NCBI RefSeq assembly: GCF_905475395.1 | Contig: NC_058337.1 | Coordinates: 115,562,368 to 115,626,367 of the forward strand | Reading direction: 5' to 3' | Origin: Chrysoperla carnea | Lineage: Eukaryota; Arthropoda; Insecta; Neuroptera; Chrysopidae | Length of the DNA stretch: 64,000 nt | Shown here: positions 23,493 through 35,924 of the stretch, piece by piece | Numbering within the stretch: the first letter of the stretch is position 1 | Layout: each line of letters starts with the position of its first letter | Position numbers and translations under genes: made by a program | Notes under the pieces: generated by a model | Seen by the model: only the letters and a program-made list of their open reading frames with translations | Databases searched by the model: none | What the model was told of the DNA's origin: nothing

Positions 23493-24844
23493 ATACATAG
23501 TATATAGTAAGTTGTAATAATAATTAAATATATTATTTATATGCGCTCCCACCATTTAATAAAATTTAATTTTTTTGGTGCGGATCCCTCAAAAACAATT
23601 GTAATGGACCGAATTCAATGTAGTGAATCTAAACCATCATCGAATCCACTTGAACATACACAAAAAATTTAAACAAAAACGATCCATCCGTTTTTTCTTT
23701 ACGGAAGACTCAATTTTGACTTTTTGTTTTGTTTGAAAGGTTATTTAATCGAGAATGTTCTTAGCTATGTCTCAAGTAAATCTACTCAGCCTTTCGAAGA
23801 TCATCGCCTTTTTTCTAGTTGTTTCGGGTATGAAAACCCAAAATTCACACTGAAAACAAAGCTAAGAACATTCATTGAACTAATTGTCTTAGATGACCTT
23901 GAGTACCGACTGACTATCCGTGTGGATTTTGATGTTTAAAATAGGTCTGTCACTTACAATTATAAGTCTGATTGCTTATTTTATTGCCTATGACCTTAAA
24001 AAAAGTATGTAAGAAGAATTACGACAAATGTACACAGAAAAATAGATGACGGATATAGTTGATTAAGATTCTTTAAATCAATAAATGAAAAATGTCTGTC
24101 CTGGCGTCTCTAGAACACTTCTGAATTGGGAAATAAAATATAAAAATGTACATTCATTGTAGATCAGTTTTTCTGATTGCTAGTGTTTGTACAGATGCAT
24201 TTTAGCTACTTAGTACGCGCGCAATAAATATTTTAATCTTTTGATTTTTTGTTAACTTTTTGTTTTTTTCAATTATATCTTGTTTTATAGCAAGCGCATG
24301 CATTGTACTTACTAATGTCAAGGATATCCTTTTCTTAAAACTCTGTTTAATCAATTTAATATATATATTCATTTTACCATAAATATGAATGTAGTCAGGA
24401 TGTTTTGACTTTTGACTCTGATGGTTAATTTATTATTTATTAATAAAATCAGGACAATACACTTGTTATCGTGGGTGTTACTACTATTCTTGAGTCGGAA
24501 ACTTAACCAATAGCGTATGTCCTCTATTTCAACTTTATGTGGCTACTTAGCATGTTTATTTAAAGTTGCCTCCAACTATAGACATACTACACGCTTTTTT
24601 GTAGATTGTAATAAATTAAAATATAAAGGATTCCACATTAACCTTATTGGATTTGGATCTCGGTCAAACTTTTTGAGAAATTTCATAGATCTTCACATCC
24701 AGATCCAAAATCTCAATGGGAACAGCGATACAAATGAAAACGTTTTTCAGTTATTGTCCTTGGAAAGTATATGTGTTATTCAAAAATAAAGGATGATCTT
24801 TCCAGATGATCCAGTTAATAAGAATGCTGTGAATACTTTCGCTA
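23493..24844. other. AT-rich stretch with decayed repeat pieces
   Basis: Frames 23724-23939 and 24517-24789 carry no recognisable domain. The first lies in the decayed continuation of the preceding repeat. Confidence 0.35.
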
Positions 24845-25015
24845 CTTACAAACGTGAAATGTTAGTTTGAAATATTCCATTTCAAACGTTTATACTTGTT
24901 CTAGACAAATAACAATTCTGTTAGAACTGTGTATAGACTTTTACTGGAATATTACGGCCAATTTAATCGTCCTAGTGAGCGAACAAATCGCACCATTGAG
25001 CGAAAAATTTAAGTA
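24845..25015 (+). pseudogene. Mariner-like transposase relic, second copy
   Basis: NSVRTVYRLLLEYYGQFNRP then SERTNRTIE is readable near 24915-25005 and matches the HTH region of the relic at 14969-15640, including the same upstream ATACTTTCGC phrase. It is shorter and interrupted, and no catalytic region is present. Confidence 0.6.
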
Positions 25016-25247
25016 AAATGGTGCTGGACTTAAATAAGTATCCTAAATATTCAAGAGATTATTTAGACATAATATTTGTTTTTTTTTATATAAATGACAA
25101 GATTCTAAGATAATTGCCTTTAAATATTTGTGAAAACCAAAAAATTATTACAGTTTTTTGCATTTTACTCAAGTGAAAGAACATCTTTGAAACAATCGAG
25201 TAAATCGATTTGCTTAAAGCATATAACAGTTGAAAGTCATCGTTTTT

Positions 25248-25732
25248 ATACCATGTATATGAAATATACCAAAGTATACTAAGTTTAGTCCCAAGTTCGT
25301 AACGCTTAAAAATATTGATGCTATGAACAAAATTTTGGAATAAGTGGTCATAATATCACCTAATTAGTCCATTTCCGGTGTTCTGTCTGTCTGTCGCCTG
25401 TCGGCTTTCGTCTGTCGGCTTTCGTCTGTCGTCTGTCGTCTGTCTGTCCGTCTGTCATCATGATTACTCAAAAACGAAAAGAGATATCAAGCTGAAATTT
25501 TTATAGTGCTGAGGACGTAAAAAGTGAGGTTGAGTTCGTAAATGAGCAACATAGGTCAATTGGGTCTTGGGTCCATTGAACCCATTACCCGTGAAAGCGC
25601 AAATTATGCACAAATTGTATAGTATTATTTGGGTATATCAGTTTTATGTGTGTGTAATGTGACAGTGTAATCACCACTGTCTATACATGGTATTTCAACA
25701 ATTAACTCTGTCAATTGTTTGTTTTTACTTGT
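25248..25732 (+). repeat. Dispersed repeat, TATACC...CTGTC family, full-length copy
   Basis: It begins ACCATGTATATGAAATATAC and ends with ATACATGGTATTTCAACAAT ... CAATTGTTTG. ACCATGTAT at the left and ATACATGGT near the right are reverse complements, suggesting subterminal inverted repeats. At 25385-25460 an expanded CTGTC/GTCTGTCGGCTTTC minisatellite has grown inside it. It is related to 16917-17330 and 38475-39027. Confidence 0.8.
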
Positions 25733-26329
25733 TTGAATCAGGGATTTGTCCCAATTCCCTTAATAATTTTTTATTAGTCGAAAGTTATTCACAGCATGAA
25801 TGTTTCAATGAAATAAATTTTATGCATATTTAACAATAATTATCTATTGTAAAGCAATTAATTTCAGAAAAAAATTTATTGTGTTTTTATTATTGATTTG
25901 TAGATATTTGTGACGTATTTAGTTTACTTACCTATTGTTACTTTACTCATACAAAAAATTTTTTTTTACTCAAAATAATTTATATCATTACGGAACCTGC
26001 ATGCTGATTTTTGATAACGAAATAATACATTTTTAAGTATTTTATATAGTTACACTATTTTTTTGTGATATAATTACCACGATAAAAATTAAAAATTATA
26101 TATATTTTTTCTAGATATCTGTATAATATTGAAAATTATTCTAGAAAAAAATGCAAATATTATACGGGCGAAAAAAAAAATTAAAACACAAATTATTATT
26201 ATTGTATTATTTTTTCGATATATAGAAATTTATGATAAATACATGTAAAATATTTTGAAATAAATAACTTAATAATTAATCATGCGTATGTTTTTAATAT
26301 TATTAATTGAGACGACCAGGTGACGAGGA
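25733..26329. other. AT-rich non-coding stretch
   Basis: Nothing recognised. Confidence 0.35.
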
Positions 26330-26880
26330 TGAAAAATAATCCTTTGTTGTTCTTAGTTTAAGAGAAATAAAATAGAATTAATTTTTATGTTACTTTTATT
26401 CCAGGCATACGAAGATAATATATGCCATGTTCATCCAAAAATTACATTACGTAATACTTAAAATTTAAAGGTTTTTAAACCCAAACGAAGCCCAATTATG
26501 ACATTAATTTATTTTTTGGAAGTATTCATATGTTTAATTGTCATTTTTATTGCCAACTTGTGTATAAATTGTGAGCTTTTTCGGCAAGTTATTGAAGGGG
26601 TAATCCTAATAATCCTTTGTTATTCTTAGTTTAAGAAATAAAATAGAACATACAATGCCACTTTTATTCCAGGTATAGGAAGAAAATCGGCGCCACAACC
26701 TTCCAAAAGAGCAATATCTAACACATGCAATTCAAAGGTTATTAAACCCAAACTAAGTCCATTTTTCATATTTCTTCTTTGCTAGCAAGTTGTCAAATGT
26801 TTACTTTTGCTTTTTCAGTGCCAACTTAAAATTTGTAAAAAAATTCTGATCTTTTCCTGCCGGTTATTCGAAGGGCCTGC
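26330..26880 (+). repeat. Tandem duplication, period about 272 bp
   Basis: AATAATCCTTTGTTGTTCTT (26335) and AATAATCCTTTGTTATTCTT (26608) open two units that also share AAATAAAATAGAA, CACTTTTATTCCAGG, ATTCAAAGG-like and AAACCCAAAC, GCCAACTTG and TTTTCBGGC...GTTATT. The units have diverged considerably. Confidence 0.65.
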
Positions 26881-27644
26881 ATACAATGGTGCGGAGAATG
26901 AAGTAGTAATTTGAGGTAGTTTGCTACATTCCGAAATTTTGGGTCGACGTAACGAAGTTTCAAGGCCAACTAGTGGAAAGCTAGGTCCATTTGGTCTCAA
27001 GAACTTCATGCAAAATTGGCTTATTTGAAACAACCGAATCTGGGTTATTAGCAAATTTAGCTTATTTCTACAAAATATTCGTTGCCGGAGAAAAATTTTT
27101 GAGAGACTTTTATTGTATTTCAAAAACCTAAGTAACGACACTGACATAAACTATACAATTCGCTTGATAAATTATTTTGCATGCTACATCCATGAGTATG
27201 AGATAACAAATATATACATTAAGCAATGTGTATAAGAAAGATACTATTATATGTTTGCTTGTATGTATGCAAAGCATACTGAATTGCGGTTAGAGATCAC
27301 ATACATTAGTCAGTCATACAACTGCCATGCTACGCAAGTAACTTATTAGGTCTCTCAAGATAAATATTGTATTACATACAATCTGTGCAATCCTCAAACG
27401 AATAAGCTGAAATTTTGCAAGCACGATTAGTTTGGATGACAATCCATGGCTTGTTAGGTGATGTCATTCTAATTCCAACTAACCGCCCAAGATAGCGGTC
27501 TAGTTATTTTTTATGCACTTCCATGATATGGGTATCAAATGAACGAGTTTGCTAAGAAAAACACGAATAAAATATGCAATTATGATCATTAAATTTTCCA
27601 ATCGCTTCCACCATATTTGATTTTACCATTTTTAGTAAGCTTTT
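26881..27644. other. AT-rich non-coding stretch
   Basis: The minus-strand frame 26815-27147 shows no known domain. Nothing else was recognised. Confidence 0.35.
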
Positions 27645-27830
27645 ATTGTACTAAAAAGTAAAAAAGAATTATTTTTATGAGTCACTCGTACATAACTATT
27701 GGTAAAAGCTTCAGCTAATCCAAATCATTATTGATAATTTAAATTTAACGCCTCCAGCTTTTACGAATAGCCATATATGAGTGACTCATAGAAATAATTA
27801 TTTTTTACTTTTTAGTACAAAAAGAGCTTC
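27645..27830. mobile_element. Foldback MITE, about 185 bp
   Basis: Left arm TTATTGTACTAAAAAGTAAA ... TATGAGTCACTCGTACATAA ... GGTAAAAGCT is mirrored by AGCTTTTACGAATAGCC ... TGAGTGACTCATA ... TTTTTTACTTTTTAGTACAA. The terminal region is GTACTAAAAAGTAAAAAA. Target duplication not resolved. Confidence 0.7.
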
Positions 27831-28438
27831 TTGCTTGCCCTTTTAAAAGTATTCATTTTTTTAATCTTATAGTTAACATCTGAAAAAAATGTGTTATATT
27901 TTTCAGAAGAATGCAATTTTCTCAGATATTAGGCAAAAAGTCAATTTTGGAACATGAAATACTCTTAAAGGAGATCTCGCCGCGTTGACTTTCTGATGTA
28001 TGTTGGCCATTTATTTGAACTATTACTATTTCCATATATTTAAACAAATAAACATACCGATTTAAGTCCATTTAAAATTAAATAAAAATATGAATACTTA
28101 ATCACTACAAGTTAAATGCTGTTATAAATAATTTATATAATTTTTTTTTTGTAAACTTCATTGTGGAAATGGCTTGACATGATGTTGAATGATCATCATA
28201 TTATGTATTTGTAAAATGTATTGTATACTCTTATAACTAAACCAGGTGTTTTATATTTTATACACTAATACATATGTGCATATACACATATCCGATAATA
28301 TGGTATATATTTGTGTGGTACTACTACAAAGACCCGTGCCTAGCTCGTGTTCAATAAAAAACTAACAGATATAAAAAAAAAATAGAAAAAAAATTGTCGT
28401 ATGTATTTATTTTAATCATAGCAAAGAGGATATGGAAA
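27831..28438. other. AT-rich non-coding stretch
   Basis: Nothing recognised. Confidence 0.35.
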
Positions 28439-28946
28439 TTAAGGTAGTACCAGCATGAAATCACTTTTCGACAGATTCGGCCGAATTTTTTTTCTCGGGC
28501 TTATAATAGCTTTATTTATGAATTCCTAAAATTTCATAATTTTTGACCGTTTAGATCGCGAGATATTTAAAGACAAAGTTCGCGATTTTGAGGGTCATGT
28601 CCCATTTAAAGCATGTAAAATGTCCGGTCTCTCCAACTATTTTTTATGATATTATTATATATTGAAGAAAAAGTAGAAAAAAATGTTTATACAATAAAAT
28701 TCTAAAAAAAAAATTTAGAAATTAATTTTCACTTTCGAGATATTAATTTTGACGTAAATTGATCGAAATTGGGACGTTGGCATAATTATTTCCCATTTTA
28801 AACGGTCAAAATTTCTGAAACTTTGGGAATTAATAGTAAGCATTATTAAATTCTTAAATTTAATTTTTCGTTAAATTCTGTCGAAAAAAAAATTGTACCA
28901 TTGCTTTAACATAGAAACTGCAAATACCATGCTGGAAATACCTTAA
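28439..28946 (+). mobile_element. 508-bp TTAA-flanked MITE, copy 1
   Basis: It is bounded by TTAA at both ends, with ends TTAAGGTAGTACCAGCATG and (reverse-complemented) TTAAGGTATTTCCAGCATG. TTAA targets are used by piggyBac-like and Kolobok-like transposases, and no coding content is left. A near-identical copy of exactly the same length lies inverted at 44494-45001, and a decayed part at 63366-63480. Confidence 0.8.
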
Positions 28947-29382
28947 CGACATTAATGAGTGTTTAAAAAAACGTTAATACCTGCTTGAAAATCTCAATTT
29001 AAATAAAAAGTCCTTTTTAGTAACAATCTTTCATTATACTAAAAAGTATAAACTAATTAATCTTCCGTACGAGCGCCAAGACAATTTTAAACAAAAAGCT
29101 TGATTTTTTTTATTTGAAGTTGGACTAGGGTTCCCGATAATTTAAATAAATAAATGACTTCAAAATTAGGCATATTATTTAGTTTTGTGGTAAAACGGTA
29201 GATGGATGCTATGTTTACATAGATTTCTCCAAAACTAATCAGTGGAAATTATAAAAAACTATTTAAATTAAAGTTAATACCTTAATAAATTATTGAAAAC
29301 AAAAAACAAAACCGTTATGCCCAACTAATTAAGGATGTATAACCACGATAGTAGGGATACAAATTTAAAGAAATATATATTT
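28947..29382. other. AT-rich non-coding stretch
   Basis: Nothing recognised. Confidence 0.35.
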
Positions 29383-29611
29383 TCAATTTTGATGGTGAAT
29401 TACGCTATAACTTGATTATAAGACGAAAAGTAAGAATAAAATTTTTTGATATATGGAGTAATTTTCAAAATATCGAAAATTGAAAATTTTGTTAAAATAT
29501 TTATATTTCGATTTTTCGATTACCAAGGCAGGTATCCAAAATTTTTTATTTTTCGTCTACATTCATGAAGTTATAACAAAATTTATCATCAAAGTTGAAA
29601 ATTACTTTTAC
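29383..29611. mobile_element. Short foldback MITE, copy 2
   Basis: TTTCAATTTTGATGGTGAAT...TATAACTTGAT...AGACGAAAAGTAA on the left is mirrored by TTTTTCGTCTACATTCATGA...TTATAACAAAATTTATCATC...AAAGTTGAAAA. The middle carries GAGTAATTTTCAAAATATCG as in 22492-22622. Confidence 0.6.
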
Positions 29612-30511
29612 ATTAACAGATCGAGAAAATTCGAAGAAAGAAATTTATGGTAATAAAATTGAAGAATACAATTGTCTTAAAAATGGCAAGTTATTTCTTC
29701 ATGATTGATGAATGGTACCACAAACTTTTTAAACACCTGGTACACATAATAATATTTTCACAATGTTTACCTTCATGTTGCACAAATATAACTTATTTGT
29801 ATTTAACAAATTTTTAAATAGGATTAAATGATATTAATGTACCTTTACAATATGTAGGCATTAAACCTCTTACTTAAGTCTCAATAACTTCAGTACAAAG
29901 TAGACAAAGTTATTATTTTGAAGTGTTAAAGAAACTACCTGTAAAATACAATAGAAAGTTTAAGAGAGTTTTATTTCTTAATAGAAAGGATGAAATATTA
30001 TTATCTTTCTCAAGAACTTTACCGAAAACTACTAGATTTGTTTACACCTATTGGAGTCACTGATCTCTTTTCTTTTTTGAAACTTTTACCCAAGAACTTT
30101 TATTCGTTAAACTTTTTACATATCTATCATAAATATGTTTTGGAAGCAAAAATTAAAGCATTAGAAACTCATTATAATTTTAAATTTAATAGTTAACATA
30201 TTAAATTTTTAAGCGTAAAATTTGTGTACTTTCCACAATATATTATTTAATTAAAACTACAGTTGTCTTTAAATAATAGTAATTAGTTTTTATGGTTCCG
30301 TTTCTAGGTACTTTAGATATTCAGAATATAATATTTATGTATCAGTAGGAAAATATTTACAATAACATTTGGTTGCGTGAAACTTCGCCAAAATCATCCC
30401 TATGTAATTAATTAATGGCCCTGAAATTCAATAAAAATAATTTATCTGTTCGAGTAAAAGAACATTTTATTATGTCAAAATGTGATATTTAGACATTATT
30501 TTTCAATAAGT
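29612..30511. other. AT-rich non-coding stretch
   Basis: The frame 29990-30196 has no recognisable motif. Nothing else was seen. Confidence 0.35.
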
Positions 30512-30880
30512 TTATTCTGCGAGGTGCAGATTGAGCGAGGCTAAGCCGTTTACCCGATATTCTGACAATGTCGATCTATGGTATGTTGTCACATTCAAAG
30601 CTGCTAAAACGCGAAGCATTTTATAGACGCATTCGAGCATATTGAATGCTTCGAGTGAATTATTGACGGGGATCATCGTGCAAAATTGAAAAGTGTGGTT
30701 CAAAAAGTTGAGCGCAAGAGTCTTTACCAAATTTTTGTATTCTCTTGGGAAAGAGAAAAGCAAAATTTGCCCACCAAATTTCTCCATTTCCATCTGCACG
30801 GGCCTGGTAATAAGTTTCTATAAGAAATTTTACAGCTGCAGTTAAATTTATTACATTTTTAATCAGCAGGCTTTCTGCGC
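30512..30880 (-). pseudogene. hAT-type transposase relic, C-terminal part
   Basis: The frame 30512-30799 (minus) ends with YHRSTLSEYRVNGLASLNLH after VLAALNVTT, and has FQFCTMIPVNNSLEAFNMLE before it. This follows the hAT C-terminal pattern (LP-x-ERSFSKLK-x-IKTYLRSTMS-x-RL-x-GLALLSIH). An overlapping frame in another phase (30660-31031) suggests a frameshift. The sequence is less AT-rich than its surroundings, as expected for a former coding region. It is a different hAT lineage from 19393-19765, since the tail differs. Confidence 0.5.
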
Positions 30881-31035
30881 AGTGTTGTCGAACTCCGATT
30901 TTCATATGAATGTTAAAGAAACATAGTCTATCTGCTTGGCTTTCATGGCTAAACGGCTGAACTGATTTTAATGAAATTTGGTATAGATATACCTTTAGAC
31001 TTGAGGCACGACACAGTTTACTTTTTTCCAAAGGC
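30881..31035 (-). repeat. Dispersed repeat scrap (GGCTGAACTGATTTTAATG type)
   Basis: The plus-strand phrase TAAACGGCTGAACTGATTTT then AATGAAATTTGGTATAGATA is a very common module in arthropod non-coding repeats. No class can be assigned from this piece. Confidence 0.4.
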
Positions 31036-34000
31036 TTGTTTGGGAAAAACGTAAAACTCTCATGTAAAAACTTAAGATTTTAAATTTATATGTAAAAATA
31101 ATTATTCAGTAACTACAAAATTATTGCAGATAATGTTGTCTTGACATTTTTTCTTCAGTGAGGGAGTTTGTAGTCAAGTATATTTCAGTATTAATTTAAA
31201 GTGGGAGGAAATTTGCCAGTGAAATTTCATCTTCTTTTTTGATTAGCAACAACTTCTAAAACTCCAAAAAATCCTTCTACCACGTGTAATTTTTAGATGG
31301 TTTGAAAAATGATAAACGAAATTGCAAATTGCTATTCATGCAGTTCACTCCCCCCTTCTCTAAATGAATCAAATATTAAATATTTTTACCTGTGAGATTG
31401 AAGCCTGAAAAAATGAGAGGCACTTTCTGGTCAAGAATCTGAACTAAAGCATTAAACCTTTTTTATGATCTTCGTTTCACATATTGCTTCGTAAGCCGCA
31501 TGAAAGAAAATCATTTGTTAATAATAATAAATGTGAAGACAGAACCTTTGTAAGTACAAAATACACACGTTTTCCTAACTTTTCATTTATTATTTTATCA
31601 CAAGTGCAAAAACATTAAATTATATGTATGTGTATTAGTATGTCTATGAAAACAAACACACAAACAAACAAACAAACTCATTTAATATATACAAAATAAA
31701 AAGAGTTCAATAATAATAATAATATTATAATTTCACCTGAGTTGATAATGAACCCGCATCTTTTAATATATATACTCGTTTACTATATAAAACTTAAAAC
31801 TAAAACATATATGTTAAAATATATACATGCTGCTAAAGAAACCGTATCACTTAATAAGCTCAAACCTTACAAGATTCTTATGAATACCATCTCAATCATC
31901 TTAGGGATTTTACCTCGAAATCTAACGCAAAGATCAGTTTTTTAAAAATACCCCGTTTTCTTTGCCTTCATTCGAATATTTATTAAAAAAGTTAACAAGG
32001 ATACAATTCTCTAAAATTTTCGCCTAAAAACATTTTTATACGTTGAATCGTGTTTTTACCCTCTACTATTTTTAGAATAAATGTAAACAGTTGAAGGCAA
32101 AGCAAACGAGACCTTTGGCCTTGAATATCTACGAACGCTGACGCGTGACCATAAGTGATTCGTGAGACCATATTTGTACTATCAAAATAAAGGTTTGCAT
32201 AAGTGGATTATTCACTTTTTGGCCAGTACGAAATTTTATCTTATTATTTGTTCTCGTTTCCTTGATATTAATACTATCTCTGTTTATATATACGTTTAAC
32301 TTGTACATTTGTACACACTTGACCGTTTGAAGGCTGAAGTAAACCTCGATTTCTGAGCTTGCTTTGCTCACATGTTATATTAACATTAGCTATAGTACCT
32401 AGAATCAAATGTACCTTGAATCATTCTGTTGTTTCTCGGTAGATATTGATATTTACTGGTTGACATTTGTAACGAAATTAGGGTATTTTATTCAGAATTC
32501 AGATAAGCTGAAGAGTGGTTGTCAATGAAGTTTTGTTTTTGAATAAACGAAAAAATATATTGGTTTTGCAAAAAAAAAAAAAAAATTATAATATTTTTAT
32601 ATATTTTTCTTATAATTATAAAATTATATATTTTTCGTACTGCCTATTTCTAGCATTTTCAGTTTCTAGCATAATGGTAAATTTTCACAACTCAGTTGTC
32701 ACCGACTCCCAATTTTTATATGTACCAGATAGGTAGGTTTATCAGGATGTAATTTGTAAATACTCCGAAAAATATGAAACTGTTAATTTGGTTTAAGCAA
32801 TGGGAAAATCAGAAAAGCAATAAATTATTCAAATTGAAGTAAATTAATTTGTTTAGGCAGGGTGGTAGTTTTTGTAAAATGTAATTCAGTTATAGATTAA
32901 TTCCAATTAGATAATATCTCGATAATTGTTAATTGATTATAGTGATCCATTTTCTTTTCCTTCAACTATATTGTATCTATATATATTTTATATATTATGC
33001 TTTTTAGATGACGAATTAAACAAGCAAGGTAAAAACAATGAAAGGCAAATAGCAAAATAAACAAGTATAAACAATTATTTTGTCTGTTTTTGTTCTTTAT
33101 ATGAATAATAATGAGATATTAATTAACTTTGCACAAATTAGAAAATTTCTAAATTAAATATAGTTCTAATTATAAAATAGTACAAAACTATTATTCCAAT
33201 GGTTTTTTTAAAAGCTTAAACGAAATAATATAATGACAAGAGAAGTTTAATGACATTCAAAAACGATAATATTTTCTGTTCAACTTTTTTTGTGTATAAA
33301 TGAATGGTTTTTCAAATAAATTTTCGTTAAAAAAAGGAAAGATCACTCCTAGGCTTGGAAAGAAGTGAAAATTACATATTAAATGACACTGATACCACGT
33401 TGAGATCACGGAGTTGAAATTTTGTGGTCTTAAATTAACATTATATTTTATGAAGAAGTATTTCGATAAATAAGTAGTCCTATTCAGTTTAAACTACTGT
33501 TAAAAGACATTTTTTACACAAAAAATGCTACTAGTTAAAATATGTGAATGTAATTTTAAGGACATTAAATATAAATCAACAGGATCAAAATACAAAAGAA
33601 ATCCTTTTTTTATTTTCCATACCACCCAAAAAGGTAATAATTATTTAACTAATTTACACTGACAGTGGCCGTTATTGTATATGTTATTGTTACATGTGTT
33701 ATTTACAATTCTTGTAATCTTCCAGAAAATCGCTACCATAGAGCAGCAACAGCAGCAACAAACAAATAACAAAAAAATCACAACGGTTCTTGTAACAGAA
33801 TAAAAATATAATATTTTGATAAAGATCAATAAAAAAATAACAAAATAGAAACTAAAAACATATCACCATAGGTGTGTTTAGTCAAAGATTTGAGAAAAAA
33901 ATCTTTATAAATGAATTCATTTTCGTTAGAAAGGGTTGGTTTTGGTTGTTGCATACAACTGTCATTTGTAACTTTTTTGTTTAACAAAAATCATTTACAC

Positions 34001-34456
34001 GGTTTAACATACAAACTGTTAAGGTAACACCTTTTGCTCAGTTTATCGCAAGTTTAAATCTTGATTTTTGATTGTGTGTATAGAGAAGTCGTTTTTTTTT
34101 TTATTGTGATTCAATACCCCGTTAGTTTCTCTCAACTCAATACTTTTATGGTTATGGATTTGTGAAAGGTGTTTGTGTGTGTGTGTGCTCTTGCATAATT
34201 ATTGTCTTAGATCATGTTTACGAATTTTTAATGATTTCTCACACATTGGATTGGATTGGATAATTGGATTTAATTGGGGTTTGTATCCTTGCTAAATTTT
34301 ATTACAAAGATCGATAAATAGTATTATGGGAAAAGCTATGAAGAGATAACAAGCTTATAATTAATTGTTTAAATATCCTGGATATTCTCACATGTATCGA
34401 GATAAGAAAAAGCAATAAGTTTAGTCCGTGATGACTTCGAATTTTTTTTTCTTTAA
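31036..34456. other. AT-rich non-coding stretch
   Basis: Contains short simple repeats only: AAAC-type near 31650-31678, a CAG/CAA run near 33745-33770 and a GT run near 34171-34188. The frames in this stretch carry no domain. Confidence 0.4.
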
Positions 34457-34528
34457 TTATATATGGTCTAGTGGCCAGGATTTTTGGCCTTCACCTAGCA
34501 GGCTCGGGTTCGATTCCCGGTATCGGAA
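34457..34528 (+). pseudogene. tRNA-Glu pseudogene (TTC), first unit of + array
   Basis: The D arm, T arm and 3' acceptor (TATCGGA plus A) match the consensus. The 5' acceptor has become TTATATA instead of TCCGATA, so pairing is lost, and the anticodon stem is broken (TTTGG against CTAGC). The loop reads CCTTCAC, anticodon TTC. A long T run follows the 3' end. It lies 154 bp upstream of the next unit. Confidence 0.85.
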
Positions 34529-34610
34529 TTTTTTTTTAATTATGAAATAATTATTTATCTTTAAACATTTATATTTCTTCAAGCGTATATCTAACATTTT
34601 GGAAATCATC

Positions 34611-34650
34611 TCCGATATGGTCTAGTGGCTAGGATACCTGGCTCTCACCC
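34611..34650 (+). pseudogene. 5' half of tRNA-Glu (CTC) split by a LINE
   Basis: Bases 1-40 of a consensus tRNA-Glu, ending CTGGCTCTCACCC, are followed directly by LINE sequence. The other half is at 36408-36439. The A box is here and the B box is 1.75 kb away, so the gene is dead. Upstream flank (ATTTATCTTTAAACATTTAT...ATCATC) is shared with other array units. Confidence 0.97.
34639..34650 (+). repeat. 12-bp target-site duplication, left copy
   Basis: TGGCTCTCACCC, identical to 36396-36407. It covers tRNA bases 29-40, i.e. most of the anticodon arm. Confidence 0.97.
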
Positions 34651-35874
34651 GGAACGGCAATAGTGATCCCAGTACCGAAACCTAACAAGGATCATAGTAA
34701 TCCCAAAAATTACAGACCAATAAGCCTCCTGAGCACGCTGTCCAAGATAGCGGAAAAAGTCATTTTGGAAAGAATAAACAAGATAAGTCAGTCCAAAAAT
34801 ATAATAATACACGAACAATTCGGATTCAGAAGAGGTCATGGCACTTGCATGCAAGTTGCCAGAATAGCAAGTGACATAATACAAAATTTTAACAAAAGTA
34901 ACGTCACGGCCATGGCCCTTCTGGATATTGAGAAAGCCTTTGACACGGTATATATTGATGGACTGATTTACAAACTAATAAATTATGACTTCCCAAGATG
35001 GCTAATAGCACTACTGGACAGTTACCTCAGAGGAAGGGGATTCTATGTAAAAATAAACAACAGCACATCGGAACTCCGACACCCAAAAGCAGGTGTGCCA
35101 CAAGGATCGGTACTTGGGCCCATATTGTTCACCTACTTTATTAATGATATCCCAAAATTTGCCAAAACAAAAACTGCGATATACGCGGATGACACTGCCG
35201 TGTACGCCCACTCCTTTAATGCTCAGGTGGCAACAAAACAACTACAAATACACCTGGATATGATACTGAAGTTTGCCAGGGACTGGAAAATCAAAATAAA
35301 TAACAACAAAACTGAACATATAATTTTTAGCAAAAAATTTACAAATATCAAAATCTACGATCCACTTAAGGTAGACGGCGTAGCCATAGTCCCTGCCAAG
35401 CACAAAGTAAAGTACCTAGGTGTGTACCTTGACAAAACATTATCGTTTGTCCCACATATCAACCACCTGATCAGTAAAGGAAATGGGTGTATACGACAAC
35501 TTTACCCACTCCTGAACAAATACAGCAAACTCAGCACCAAAAATAAAAAAATGTTATACACTGCAATAATAAGACCAACTATAACCTACGGAGCCCCTGT
35601 GTGGAACAGCGTTTCAGACACGACATATCTAAGACTGCAACGTATACAGAACAAATGCCTCCGACTTACACTAAACAAAGATAGATACGCTAGAATACAA
35701 GACATACATAGAGAGACAGACATACCGACAATCAAAGACTATACCAAACATGTAACGCATTCTTTCTACACTAAGTTGATTAAAAACAGCTACTTAACCA
35801 AAAATATGGTGAAGTCAAACTCACTAACCAAAAAACACAAACAAATATATACAAAATATTTAAATAATGTATAA
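34651..35874 (+). CDS. Reverse transcriptase (Jockey-clade LINE ORF2, 3' part)
   Basis: The frame is open from the insertion junction to the stop at 35874. There is no true start codon: residues are numbered here from the GTG at 34663. It makes the RNA-dependent DNA polymerase that copies LINE RNA at a nicked target. Motifs in order: YRPISLLST (17-25), QFGFRRGHGT (52-61), catalytic LLDIEKAFD (86-94, Asp 88), PKAGVPQGSVLGP (141-153), catalytic YADD (174-177), and the thumb-region YLGVYLD (251-257). After about 300 it continues with the ITYGAPVWN...LQRIQNKCLR segment typical of Jockey relatives, with no RNase H domain. The N-terminal endonuclease and RT fingers are missing, so it is a dead-on-arrival copy although internally intact. 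Antisense frames over it are shadows. Clade assignment is by motif resemblance. Confidence 0.92.
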   Translation, partial: GTAIVIPVPKPNKDHSNPKNYRPISLLSTLSKIAEKVILERINKISQSKNIIIHEQFGFRRGHGTCMQVARIASDIIQNFNKSNVTAMALLDIEKAFDTVYIDGLIYKLINYDFPRWLIALLDSYLRGRGFYVKINNSTSELRHPKAGVPQGSVLGPILFTYFINDIPKFAKTKTAIYADDTAVYAHSFNAQVATKQLQIHLDMILKFARDWKIKINNNKTEHIIFSKKFTNIKIYDPLKVDGVAIVPAKHKVKYLGVYLDKTLSFVPHINHLISKGNGCIRQLYPLLNKYSKLSTKNKKMLYTAIIRPTITYGAPVWNSVSDTTYLRLQRIQNKCLRLTLNKDRYARIQDIHRETDIPTIKDYTKHVTHSFYTKLIKNSYLTKNMVKSNSLTKKHKQIYTKYLNNV

Positions 35875-35924
35875 CAAAATATTTTACAGTAAATAATAAA
35901 GATAAAATACCCATTCCTTACAAG

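Noticed and set aside
24517-24789. 90-codon frame that might resemble a reverse-transcriptase segment (GSRSNFLRNFIDLHIQ)
   Set aside because: The resemblance to the region between RT motifs A and B is too weak. No catalytic motif lies nearby.
26815-27147. 110-codon minus-strand frame
   Set aside because: It overlaps a diverged tandem duplication and shows no domain.
34645-35241. Antisense open frames (34645-34884 and 35011-35241)
   Set aside because: They lie entirely opposite the LINE reverse-transcriptase frame and have no known motif. They are shadows.
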